NCBI RefSeq assembly: GCF_900099655.1
Contig: NZ_FNDC01000008.1
Coordinates: 107,308-171,307 of the forward strand
Direction: 5' to 3'
DNA: 64,000 nucleotides
DNA from: Planococcus glaciei
Lineage (GTDB): Bacteria; Bacillota; Bacilli; Bacillales_A; Planococcaceae
Positions within the stretch are counted from its first letter, which is position 1, and the number at the start of each line of letters is the position of its first letter. Shown here in pieces: positions 44,381 through 52,621 of the stretch. The notes beneath the pieces were generated by a model. The model ran no database searches. It worked only from the letters and a program-made list of their open reading frames with translations, and was not told the origin of the DNA. A program made the position numbers and the translations under genes.

Positions 44381-46096
44381 TTATTGCATCGGCACCATGA
44401 GCCGGACGGTTGTACCACGGCCGACTTCGCTCGTTACTTTAATCGAACCGCCGTGCAGCCCAACCAATTGCTTCGTGATCGCCATGCCCAGGCCGGAACC
44501 GTTTCCGGATTCCACGGTGTTCGACCCGCGGTAATAGCGCTCGAACAGCTTGTTGAGCGTTTTTGCGTCCATGCCGGTTCCGTCGTCTTCAATCCGGACG
44601 ATGAACAAGTGCTCCTCAATTGTTGACAAGGCTACGGTAATTGTCGTTCCCGCTGGATTGTACTTTACCGCATTGGCGATCAAGTTGTCGACGATGCGCT
44701 GGAACCATTTCGGGTCGATGTCAGCCATAACATCTTCTTCGGCCGGCTGAAAATCAAATTCAAAATTGGCGTTTGCCGGTTCATTGATGAATTGAATGAT
44801 GGTGCGCCGCATGAATTCGTTCAGTTCCACCGGTTCTTTCGAAAGCGGCAAGGCATGGTTCTTCAAGCGGAACGTCAAGGTCAAATCTTCCAGCAATTCC
44901 ATCATATAGCCCGATTTTTCATGGATGATGCCGGCAAACTCTTTTGCCTCGGTTTTGGACCATTGGTAATTTTCCGCTTCCAGCAATTGCGCATAGCCGG
45001 AAATGGAAGACAGCGGCGTCTTGAGGTCGTGCGACAATCCGCTGATCCAGTCTTCGCGCGTCTGGTTGAGTTCGCGGCGCTGCACTTTGTGCTGCTTTAA
45101 GGTATCGGTCAATTGCTCTAATGTCCCGATCAAATCCTTATATAGCCGGTATTTCCGCTTCATCTTGCCTTTTTTGGTGTAGAGGGCCGGTTGGCCGCTT
45201 GCATCCTGCGGCGCTTCGTATTGGCGGCTGCCAAGGTTTTGGATCCATTGCATCATGACCAAAAGCGGCATGCCGAACTTCCGGGCATACCAAAACGTGC
45301 CGATGACTAAAGGCAAAAGCAGCAGAAGAAAAACGTAAATCAGCTTGCGGTCGGCAAAACTGTCCTCCAAAAAAGAGGAGGGCGTTTCGGCAACTCCGAC
45401 ATAGAGTGCAGTCTGGGTGGCTTCGTCCACCGATACAGACAGCATCGGCCATTTCGCGGCGAGCCGGTCAATCCCGTCAATGGAAGCCGTAAACTTGGGC
45501 GCCTCTTCCCCGAAGCTGTCCACCACTACTCCGCCGACATCCACAAGCTGGACCCAGGCGTTTTCCGCCTGCAGCTTCTTTTCCATGTCCGCGGTCAACC
45601 CGAGTTGCTTTTGGCCCCAATCCACACCGGGTTCCAAAGCGGCCGTTAAGCCCGCGGCTTTGTTTTCTTTTTCGAACAATAAATACAGCGGATCCTCATC
45701 AAAGTATTCCAGTTTCCAATAAGCGCGTTCTTTGCCTGCCGAATCCGTCCCGAGCAGCCATGCCGCCAATTCGTTTGCCTTCATCCGGGAAGGCGTTTGT
45801 TCCGGCGCCTGGAAAGAATCAAGGACATTTCCTTCTGCATCCACCACGAGGAGCTGGCCATTTTGGCGCTCGGCCAGTTCTTTTAACTCCGGATCGATGG
45901 ATACGTTTTTTCCGTCAACCGATATTTTGCCGGTAAAGTAGGAACTTTCGGCTTTGGCAAGATCTTGGCGGGCATCCTGTTCCGTCAGCGAAAATCCGAT
46001 AATGGCCCAAATGGCCAGGATGGTCACCAAGAAAACCGCTGACAACAAAAGAAGCTGAGTGAAAAATTGCAGCAAAAAGCGCTTGTGCAGATTCAT
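44381..46096 (-). CDS. Sensor histidine kinase
   Basis: 571 residues. Membrane helix 1 is about 10-36, an extracellular sensor of about 215 residues follows, and helix 2 is about 252-270. The dimerisation domain has SGLSHDLKTPLSSISGYAQLLE with phospho-acceptor His356. ATP-binding domain: N box DNLIANAVKYNPAG, G1 EDDGTGMD, G2 GSGLGMAIT. The start overlaps the regulator stop by four bases (ATGA). It probably controls the divergent ABC transporter. Confidence 0.9.
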   Translation of the reverse strand: MNLHKRFLLQFFTQLLLLSAVFLVTILAIWAIIGFSLTEQDARQDLAKAESSYFTGKISVDGKNVSIDPELKELAERQNGQLLVVDAEGNVLDSFQAPEQTPSRMKANELAAWLLGTDSAGKERAYWKLEYFDEDPLYLLFEKENKAAGLTAALEPGVDWGQKQLGLTADMEKKLQAENAWVQLVDVGGVVVDSFGEEAPKFTASIDGIDRLAAKWPMLSVSVDEATQTALYVGVAETPSSFLEDSFADRKLIYVFLLLLLPLVIGTFWYARKFGMPLLVMMQWIQNLGSRQYEAPQDASGQPALYTKKGKMKRKYRLYKDLIGTLEQLTDTLKQHKVQRRELNQTREDWISGLSHDLKTPLSSISGYAQLLEAENYQWSKTEAKEFAGIIHEKSGYMMELLEDLTLTFRLKNHALPLSKEPVELNEFMRRTIIQFINEPANANFEFDFQPAEEDVMADIDPKWFQRIVDNLIANAVKYNPAGTTITVALSTIEEHLFIVRIEDDGTGMDAKTLNKLFERYYRGSNTVESGNGSGLGMAITKQLVGLHGGSIKVTSEVGRGTTVRLMVPMQ

Positions 46097-46800
46097 AGGC
46101 CACCTGCCGGCACAAATTTGTAACCCAGCCCCCGCACCGTCACAATCAGTTTCGGGCTGCTGGGGTCCTGTTCAATTTTTTCGCGCAGCTTTCGGATATG
46201 GACCATCACCGTATTGTCCTCGCCCAGGAATTCTTCACCCCAGACGTTTTCGTACAATTGGCTTTTGCTGAACAGCTGATTGGGGTGGCGGCAGAAAAAC
46301 AGCAACAATTGGTACACTTGCGCCGGCAGATCCACCGGCTTGCCGTCAATCTTCACTTCCGCAGACAGCGTGTTGATGTACACCGGGCCGGCGCTGTACA
46401 TCGTCTGTTGGGCCTGGACCGGATTTTTGCCGCTTCGGCGCCGCAGATGGGCTTTCACGCGCGCCGCCACTTCCAATGGATTGAACGGTTTGGTAATGTA
46501 ATCGTCCGCTCCGACCGCAAAACCGGACAGTTTGTCCAAATCCGACGACCGGGCAGTCAAGAAAAAGATGGAAGCATCCGTTGTTTCCCGGATCAACGGG
46601 CAGATGTCAAAACCGCTGCGCTCCGGCAGCATGACATCGAGCAGGATCAAATCGTATGCCGTTTGCTTGGAGAGCGCCAGCGCTTCTTCGGCAGATCCCG
46701 CCGTATCAATTGAACGAAAGCCTTCTTTTGTTAAAATCGTTGTCAGCATATGTAAAATAGCGGGTTCATCATCTACAATTAATAAGTGCGGTTCCTGCAT
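46093..46800 (-). CDS. OmpR/PhoB-family response regulator
   Basis: 235 residues. Receiver domain: acidic pair Asp10-Asp11 in LIVDDE, phospho-acceptor Asp55 in LLDVMLPE, Thr in FFLTARSSD, Lys in ITKPFNP. The C-terminal winged helix reads LPAQVYQLLLFFCRHPNQLFSKSQLYENVWGEEFLGEDNTVMVHIRKLREKIE. Encoded before and overlapping its kinase gene. Confidence 0.93.
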   Translation of the reverse strand: MQEPHLLIVDDEPAILHMLTTILTKEGFRSIDTAGSAEEALALSKQTAYDLILLDVMLPERSGFDICPLIRETTDASIFFLTARSSDLDKLSGFAVGADDYITKPFNPLEVAARVKAHLRRRSGKNPVQAQQTMYSAGPVYINTLSAEVKIDGKPVDLPAQVYQLLLFFCRHPNQLFSKSQLYENVWGEEFLGEDNTVMVHIRKLREKIEQDPSSPKLIVTVRGLGYKFVPAGGL

Positions 46801-46868
46801 CGTAAAAATCCTTTCTTTACCGTTTTCCTGTAAATAATCATATCATTCCAAAAAGGGAAAAAGCGGAA

Positions 46869-46922
46869 TTAAGGAAAAATTAAGGAACAGGTTTCCTTCA
46901 CTTAAGTTAAGGCATTTATACT
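46869..46922 (+). promoter_or_regulatory. Response-regulator-type direct repeats before the ABC operon
   Basis: TTAAGGA at 46869 and again 11 bases later, then TTAAGTTAAGG at about 46902, ending just before TATACT (46917-46922). One-turn-spaced direct repeats are the usual binding pattern of OmpR-type regulators; the -35 box is poor, as at activated promoters. Confidence 0.55.
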
Positions 46923-46970
46923 GAAGACAGCTTCAGAAATACATGCACGTTATGAAACGGAGGAAAGTCG

Positions 46971-47660
46971 ATGTTCGCCATTGGCAAAAAAGAGTTTTCA
47001 AGTTTGTTCCAAAGCATCATGTCACTGCTCATGATCGCCCTGTTACTCGTTACATCTTATTATTCCGCAAAGTTTTCCGATTTGTTGACCGTAGGTGCCG
47101 GGCTGTCGGCAAGTGAAGCGGAAGATGTCCATACCGCGGGCCTGCTCTTTTTATTGGTAGGCTTCGGCCAATTGTTCGTGATGGGCCTGTCGCACGACAC
47201 CATTAACCGGGAGCTCCACGAACGCACGATGCGGTTTTTGGTCACCCGGACTTCGAGAATTTCGATTGTGCTGGGCAAGTATTTAGGCATCTGGTTGTTT
47301 TGGTTCGTGTGCATTTTGATTTCATTTCTCATCATCAGTTTGTTTTCTTTGAAAATCGATCTGTTCATCTTTTCGCAAACCATCGCGCTCGTGACGTTCC
47401 AAATTGCTTTGGCCGTCCTCTTGTCGGTCCTGATTCCAAAGCCGTCTTATACGATGTTTCTCGGTGTCTTACTCGGAATCGCCTTGCCGATTCTTGGCGT
47501 ATGGGTCGCCTTCACCAATAACTTATGGGTTTCCTGGTTAAAGTTTGTCAGCCCTTATTATTATTTGATCAACGATGATTATTCATTTTTAGTCATTTTC
47601 GGGTTGGCGGGACTGGTACTTGCGGCCGCACTCGCATTGTTCAATAGGAGGGAATGTTAA
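46971..47660 (+). CDS. ABC transporter permease (ABC-2 type)
   Basis: 229 residues with six hydrophobic helices. Soluble loop after helix 2: SHDTINRELHERTMRFLVTRTSRISIVLGKYLGIWLFW, the hallmark of ABC-2/YhaP-like permeases where a coupling helix contacts the ATPase. CGGAGGAAA precedes the ATG. The stop shares a base with the ATPase start (TAATG). Confidence 0.82.
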   Translation: MFAIGKKEFSSLFQSIMSLLMIALLLVTSYYSAKFSDLLTVGAGLSASEAEDVHTAGLLFLLVGFGQLFVMGLSHDTINRELHERTMRFLVTRTSRISIVLGKYLGIWLFWFVCILISFLIISLFSLKIDLFIFSQTIALVTFQIALAVLLSVLIPKPSYTMFLGVLLGIALPILGVWVAFTNNLWVSWLKFVSPYYYLINDDYSFLVIFGLAGLVLAAALALFNRREC

Positions 47661-48565
47661 TGAACGTCATTGAAACGAAAAACCTGAAAAAATCATACGG
47701 GGCGACACCGGTTATCCATGGCATCGATCTAACGGTCGAACGAGGAGAAATCTTCGGATTCCTTGGCCGCAACGGCGCGGGGAAATCGACGTTCATCAAT
47801 ATGCTGACGGGCATCATCCGTCCGACAAGCGGCAGCTTTTCCTTGCTTGGTGTGGAAGGGCCGAATCAGCGCCTGAAGAAACACATCGGTGTCATGCCGG
47901 ATTACTCAAGCTTTTACAATTCGATGAACGCCATCAAGCATTTGAAATTCCTGTCCGCACTTTCCGGCATGCCGGTTTCCACTTCCCAGTGCAAAGCGGT
48001 GCTGAAAATGGTCGGCCTGGAGCAGGACCTATCCAAAAAAGTCGGCAAATTCTCGTTTGGCATGAAGAAAAAGCTGGGGATTGCACAAGCCATCATCCAT
48101 GAGCCGGAACTCATCTTTCTGGACGAGCCGACTTCCGGCATGGATGCAGAATCCGCGTTGCAAATCCATCAGCTTATCCGGGATTTGCAGGCAAGCGGCA
48201 AAACCGTTTTCATGACTTCGCATAATTTATTTGAAGTCGAAAAGCTTTGTTCGACCATCGCCATCATGAAAGAAGGCGCCATCGTCAAAAAAGGCAGCAT
48301 GGAAGAACTGCGCTCGTATTACCGCTCCACCCTGGAAGTGAAATTCAAGCATTCGGCGATTCCGGAAAGCGAAGCCGAAAACCTGTATGACTGGCTCGAA
48401 ACAGCAGGCAGCGATTTGAAAACGACGGCGTCCTCCAGCAGTTTGACCGTCGGCAGTGAACGAAAGATCGCTGAAATCATCCGGGCGTTTACCAAATGCC
48501 AAGTGGATGTCTTCCGCGTCGAAGTCAACGAACCGTCGCTCGAAGAAATGTTCCTCGAAGAATAA
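47660..48565 (+). CDS. ABC transporter ATP-binding protein
   Basis: 301 residues. Walker A GRNGAGKST (about residue 37), signature FSFGMKKKLGIAQA (about 132), Walker B ELIFLDEPTSGMD (about 155), H-loop TSHNL (about 190), then a 100-residue C-terminal domain of the CcmA/drug-exporter type. The ATG at 47660 is eight bases after AGGAGG; the upstream ATG at 47654 is too close. With the permease it likely forms an exporter regulated by the divergent two-component system. Confidence 0.9.
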   Translation: MNVIETKNLKKSYGATPVIHGIDLTVERGEIFGFLGRNGAGKSTFINMLTGIIRPTSGSFSLLGVEGPNQRLKKHIGVMPDYSSFYNSMNAIKHLKFLSALSGMPVSTSQCKAVLKMVGLEQDLSKKVGKFSFGMKKKLGIAQAIIHEPELIFLDEPTSGMDAESALQIHQLIRDLQASGKTVFMTSHNLFEVEKLCSTIAIMKEGAIVKKGSMEELRSYYRSTLEVKFKHSAIPESEAENLYDWLETAGSDLKTTASSSSLTVGSERKIAEIIRAFTKCQVDVFRVEVNEPSLEEMFLEE

Positions 48566-48614
48566 TGAATAACCCCTGAAACGCATGTCGGTTGTGCGTT
48601 TCAGGGGTTATTCA
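48566..48614 (+). terminator. Perfect 20-base inverted repeat after the ABC operon
   Basis: TGAATAACCCCTGAAACGCA, a nine-base loop, then the exact complement. It lacks a clear T-run, so termination is likely but not certain. Confidence 0.65.
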
Positions 48615-48696
48615 TCAATATTCAATAAATCCGTTTTGCGAATAATCGTTATTCAACTCTCCGTAACAACTAGTCGTTAATCCGGCAGCATATTCA

Positions 48697-49176
48697 TTAA
48701 ATGATTAGAACCATTTTCTTTGTCTGTAACGTATGTCCGAATAAGTCATCTTCGTATTCATCGACCACGGAAAAGCCTTTTGCCGCGTAAAACGTTTCTC
48801 CGCTGGTATTTCCTTTTTCCACTTCTACGTATAGTTCCTTCACACCGTCCAACGCTTCGAGCACACCTTCCAGCAGCTGTGTCCCAATTCCATTGCTTTT
48901 GGCTTCCGGCAGTAAATAGATGGCACTAAGATCTGCTTGGCCGTCTTTTTGAAAAGCGGCGGCGTAGCCGATGACGTCCGAATCGCTTTCAGCAACGAGA
49001 AAAAGGCTGTGGTCGATTCGTTTCGCCATCATTTCATCGGAATAGGCCTGCTCCAGAAATTGGTCCTGGATCGCTTCCGGGATCAATTCCTTATAGGTAT
49101 CGTGCCAACTTTCTTTCGCCACGTGCTGGATGGCCTGGATATCTTTCTTTTGTGCTTTTCGAATAATGGCTTTCAA
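48697..49176 (-). CDS. GNAT family N-acetyltransferase
   Basis: 159 residues from a TTG at 49176, eight bases after AAAGGAG; the open frame runs to 49221 without a site. AIIRKAQKKDIQAIQHVAKESWHDTYKELIP and motif A IYLLPEAKSNGIGTQLLEGVLEAL identify the family; YVEVEKGNTSGETFYAAKGF is motif B. It resembles the PaiA-like polyamine/antibiotic GNATs in its opening (SWHDTY), but this is a weak hint. Confidence 0.82.
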   Translation of the reverse strand: MKAIIRKAQKKDIQAIQHVAKESWHDTYKELIPEAIQDQFLEQAYSDEMMAKRIDHSLFLVAESDSDVIGYAAAFQKDGQADLSAIYLLPEAKSNGIGTQLLEGVLEALDGVKELYVEVEKGNTSGETFYAAKGFSVVDEYEDDLFGHTLQTKKMVLII

Positions 49177-49242
49177 ATGCTCCACTCCTTTAAGATGGTC
49201 GATACTCTTGTGTCCGCTCATTTACTAGCTCCTAACTGCCCA

Positions 49243-50298
49243 TTACACCCATTTCTTTTCTTTTGGCAACAGTCTCCTTTTCACAAGGCTTTTCCATGAA
49301 TAATAACGGTACAAGGCGCCGACCGCCTGCCGCTTAATCAAGGTCCCGATCAATCTCTTCTCAAAATTGCCTGACTGAAAATAACTGGCCCGTTTATGCC
49401 GCCATTCATTATGGATGATTTCGCCCATCTGCTTTTTTGCCAAATCCGGCGTCAGCGTACTGCTTGGATGAAATAAGTTCCAGAAACAAGTCATAACCCG
49501 GGATGTATAAAAGTTTTCAAACAGCACTTTGTTCTTTCCTGCATACGCATGGTTTTTTTGCAGAAATTCCTTAACTGCCCCTTGCATCAATTGCATATTG
49601 CTGTAGAGATCCGCGCGGAACTGGCTCGTGATGGACGCGGCATTGGAATCGATGTAGTAATAGAAGGCATCCGGAATAAGGCTGATGTTTCGGCATTTAT
49701 CGATATAACGCAAATTAAACAGCAAATCCTCTCCCCAGTTGACTTCCAGGTCAAATGCCAGTCCTGAATCTTTTAAGAGATGGGCATCATACAGCTTGTT
49801 CCAATTAAAGTGGATGTAGTAGTACTGGTACAGTTCCCCGAAATGCAATAAAAATTGTTCTTTTGTGAAATTTCCGTTTTGGGGAATGCGGTGGATTTCA
49901 GATTTGATGATCTGGTCTCCGCGCATCAGGATTTTTTGATAGCCGCAGATGGCCAGTTCGCTGCCGCCCTCCATCGCCTGCACCAGCCGTTTTGTCATGT
50001 GCTGATCAATAAAATCATCTGAGTCCGCAAATTGGATATACGTGCCGCTTGCTTCTGCGATACCGCGGTTTCGCGCTGCGGACGGTCCGGCATTTGGCTG
50101 ATGGATCACTTTTACGCGGGTGTCTTGTTTTGCGTACTGGTCACAAATCTTCCCGCTGCCGTCAGTTGATCCATCGTTTACAAGAATGAGTTCGATATGA
50201 GGATGGGTTTGGTGGAGGATGCTGGTGATGCTTTTCGCCAAAAACTTTTCAGCATTGTAAACAGGAACGATAAAGCTCACTTTTTTCATGTCCTTCAT
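49243..50298 (-). CDS. Family 2 glycosyltransferase
   Basis: 351 residues. GT-A fold start SFIVPVYNAEKFLAKSITSILHQTHPHIELILVNDGSTDGS at residues 8-50; QPNAGPSAARNRGIAEASGTYIQFADSDD carries the DxD metal motif (about residues 75-105). The C-terminal part is helical with many Tyr residues, as in EpsJ/CpsJ-like enzymes. It probably adds a sugar to a cell-surface polymer, but is isolated from any polysaccharide cluster. AGGAGG precedes the ATG at 50298. Confidence 0.88.
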   Translation of the reverse strand: MKDMKKVSFIVPVYNAEKFLAKSITSILHQTHPHIELILVNDGSTDGSGKICDQYAKQDTRVKVIHQPNAGPSAARNRGIAEASGTYIQFADSDDFIDQHMTKRLVQAMEGGSELAICGYQKILMRGDQIIKSEIHRIPQNGNFTKEQFLLHFGELYQYYYIHFNWNKLYDAHLLKDSGLAFDLEVNWGEDLLFNLRYIDKCRNISLIPDAFYYYIDSNAASITSQFRADLYSNMQLMQGAVKEFLQKNHAYAGKNKVLFENFYTSRVMTCFWNLFHPSSTLTPDLAKKQMGEIIHNEWRHKRASYFQSGNFEKRLIGTLIKRQAVGALYRYYSWKSLVKRRLLPKEKKWV

Positions 50299-50515
50299 TG
50301 GAATCCTCCTGACTTTTTTCTGTAGGCTACTACTTAGGAATCCGAACATAATTTTATTTTAACAGAATTAACTGAAAAACAGTCATGGATTTTTTTCCTC
50401 TGCTGCCTTTCTACGGCTTTTGTTCTTGTCCCTATCATAGAGGTGGAAGTTGGCATCGTTTGGGTTACAGATTATACTTAAAAGCAACAATCATTCACTG
50501 GAAAGAGGTTGGCTT

Positions 50516-51142
50516 ATGACAACGATCATTTTTGATTTTGACGGCACGTTAGCCGATTCCATGCCGCTGTTTATGCAGGCGTGGAATACGTACGCCGTGC
50601 AGTTCAATTACTTGCCGGTCAGCGAGAAAGATTTGGCGGCATCCCGCAACTTGACGATTCAGCAGCGCGCCAAAAAGTACGGATTTCCGATGCACAAAAT
50701 CCCTGTCATCTTGCCGAAGGTTTACCAGTATTTCAAAGCCCATATGAACGAAGTGGCGCTGTTTGACGGCATCAAGGACATGCTCGACGCATTGGCCCAT
50801 AACGGCTACCGCATCGTCATCATTTCGTCCAATGCCAAAGAAAACATTGAATTGTTTTTAAAGCAGGAAGGCATCGAGACGGTGTCACAAGTGCTGACGT
50901 CGAGCCGCATTTTCGGCAAGGATACGGTCATCCGGAAATACATGAAGCAGCAGAATGTTTCAGCCGAGCAATTGTTGTATGTCGGAGACGAAGTGCGGGA
51001 CATTGTGGCCTGCAACAATGTGGCCGTGCCGTTTGCCTGGGTCAGCTGGGGGCTGGACGGATTTGAATTGATTGAGAAGGAACGTCCGAAATTTGTCGTG
51101 CATTCGCCGCAGGAACTGCTCGATGCATTGATTGCGGAATAA
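50516..51142 (+). CDS. HAD-superfamily hydrolase (phosphoglycolate phosphatase-like)
   Basis: 208 residues. Motif I FDFDGTLADS has the nucleophile Asp7 and Asp9, motif II IISSNAKEN, motif III Lys in GKDTVIRKY, motif IV YVGDEVRDIVACNN. The cap is the helical C1 type. Most similar to the Gph-like phosphatases; the substrate is unknown. The ATG at 50516 follows GAAAGAGG; the frame opens at 50450. Confidence 0.88.
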   Translation: MTTIIFDFDGTLADSMPLFMQAWNTYAVQFNYLPVSEKDLAASRNLTIQQRAKKYGFPMHKIPVILPKVYQYFKAHMNEVALFDGIKDMLDALAHNGYRIVIISSNAKENIELFLKQEGIETVSQVLTSSRIFGKDTVIRKYMKQQNVSAEQLLYVGDEVRDIVACNNVAVPFAWVSWGLDGFELIEKERPKFVVHSPQELLDALIAE

Positions 51143-51157
51143 GCTTTGCAAGCGTTA

Positions 51158-51196
51158 AAAAGAGCAATCGCCAGCTTTCAGCGATTGCTCTTTTTG
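51158..51196. terminator. Bidirectional terminator
   Basis: AAAAAGAGCAATCGC and GCGATTGCTCTTTTT around a nine-base loop, between convergent genes. Confidence 0.92.
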
Positions 51197-51200
51197 TGTA

Positions 51201-52409
51201 TTAATCATTGATTTCTTTTGTCTGTTTAGGCAAGGAATAAAACGCGATCAAGCCGATCAATGAAGTGGCGAATAATATCGCCCCCATGGGGACGGCCGTG
51301 GTTTCGTCAATGCCGACCAACGGCGACACTGCGGCTCCGACCAACAACGGCAGCATGCCGATGACTGCACTGGCACTGCCCGCCCGGTGGCCTTGTTCGC
51401 GCATCGCGAGCGTAAACGAGCTGGTCAGGATCATGCCGATGGTGATCATATAGATGAAAATCGGGATGACGATCGTCGCAAGCGGCCCTTGCACGATAGT
51501 GGCCAATAGCAGCACAAAAGTTGCCACACCGGCCACGGTTACCGCAATTTGCAGCATGCGCTTTTCCGGAACGATGCCGCCGAACCGCCCGATCAAGTAG
51601 CTGCCCAAAATGATGGCAATGCCGTTGATGCCAAAGAGAATACTGAACACTTGCGGCGACACGCCGTAAATCCCCTGGTACACAAACGGCGTTCCCGCCA
51701 CGTAAGCAAAACTGCCGCCGTGGACAAAACCGGCAATGAGCGTATAGCCCGTATAGGAACGGTCTTTTAACAGGCCAAGCATGGTCCGGATGGATTCACC
51801 GATGGAACTTGGGATTCGTTTGTCTTCTGGCAAGGTCTCCGGCAATTTCAATCCGATGGTTGCGACAATCAGGATGCCCAGAAACGCCAGAAAATAAAAG
51901 ATGGTCTGCCAGTTGGCAAACGGCAGCGCCAGGATGGCGCCGCCGGCAAGCGGAGCTGCGAGCGGTGCGACCGAATTGATGACCATCAACAGCGAATAAA
52001 ATTTCGTCAGCTCTTTGCCGCTGAAGACATCCCGCACCACCGCCCGCGACAACACGACGCCGGCAGAAGCGGTAAATCCTTGAAGAAAGCGGGCCACGAC
52101 CAGCATCTCGATCGACGGAGCGAGTGCGCACAGAATCGACGACAGCACAAACAAAGAAATGGCAATGAGCAGCGGCTTTCTTCTGCCCTGTGCATCACTG
52201 ATTGGCCCGACGACAATCTGGCCTACTGCGAGGCCAATCAGGCAAGTCGTCAAGCTCAGCTGCACGAGTGACGCCGAAGCGTTTAAATCACCGGCGATGC
52301 CAGGAAAGCTCGGCAAGTACATGTCAATATTCAGGGGCGCCAAAATGCCAAGCATGGCAAGGAGAAACGCCAGCCCGAGCCGTGCTTTTCCGGTAGGGTT
52401 GTGCAACAT
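51201..52409 (-). CDS. Bcr/CflA-family multidrug efflux MFS transporter
   Basis: 402 residues with 12 membrane helices. Signature elements are LNIDMYLPSFPGIAGDLNAS (Bcr/CflA motif), GPISDAQGRRKPLL (MFS motif A) and RFLQGFTASAGVVLSRAVVRD (motif C-like). Members export bicyclomycin, chloramphenicol or sulfonamides. The ATG at 52409 is 11 bases after AAAGG; an in-frame TTG at 52418 is less likely. Confidence 0.88.
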   Translation of the reverse strand: MLHNPTGKARLGLAFLLAMLGILAPLNIDMYLPSFPGIAGDLNASASLVQLSLTTCLIGLAVGQIVVGPISDAQGRRKPLLIAISLFVLSSILCALAPSIEMLVVARFLQGFTASAGVVLSRAVVRDVFSGKELTKFYSLLMVINSVAPLAAPLAGGAILALPFANWQTIFYFLAFLGILIVATIGLKLPETLPEDKRIPSSIGESIRTMLGLLKDRSYTGYTLIAGFVHGGSFAYVAGTPFVYQGIYGVSPQVFSILFGINGIAIILGSYLIGRFGGIVPEKRMLQIAVTVAGVATFVLLLATIVQGPLATIVIPIFIYMITIGMILTSSFTLAMREQGHRAGSASAVIGMLPLLVGAAVSPLVGIDETTAVPMGAILFATSLIGLIAFYSLPKQTKEIND

Positions 52410-52497
52410 GGAGATCAAAACCTTTCAATACAAATTCTCTCTTTATTTTCCTCGTTTAGCGTAACATGCTTTTTAACGAAGAAACCGCCGGATTTTG

Positions 52498-52511
52498 ATG
52501 TAAGCGCTTTA
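52498..52511. promoter_or_regulatory. Possible cre-like site
   Basis: TGTAAGCGCTTTAG matches the CcpA site consensus in 12 of 14 positions on either strand. It lies upstream of the MFS gene. Confidence 0.35.
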
Positions 52512-52555
52512 GAGATGAAAAAAATACGAATGCGCATTAAGAAAAAGAAAACAAC

Positions 52556-52600
52556 AAAGCCGCCCAATCTTTATTGAGCGGCTCTGCGGCTTTCTTTTAA
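52556..52600 (-). terminator. Terminator of the TPR-C39 gene
   Basis: Reverse strand AAAGCCGC region pairs with GCGGCTTT across an internal loop, followed by GTTGTTTTC. Confidence 0.55.
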
Positions 52601-52621
52601 ATTGATTTCTTTGCCTGTCTT

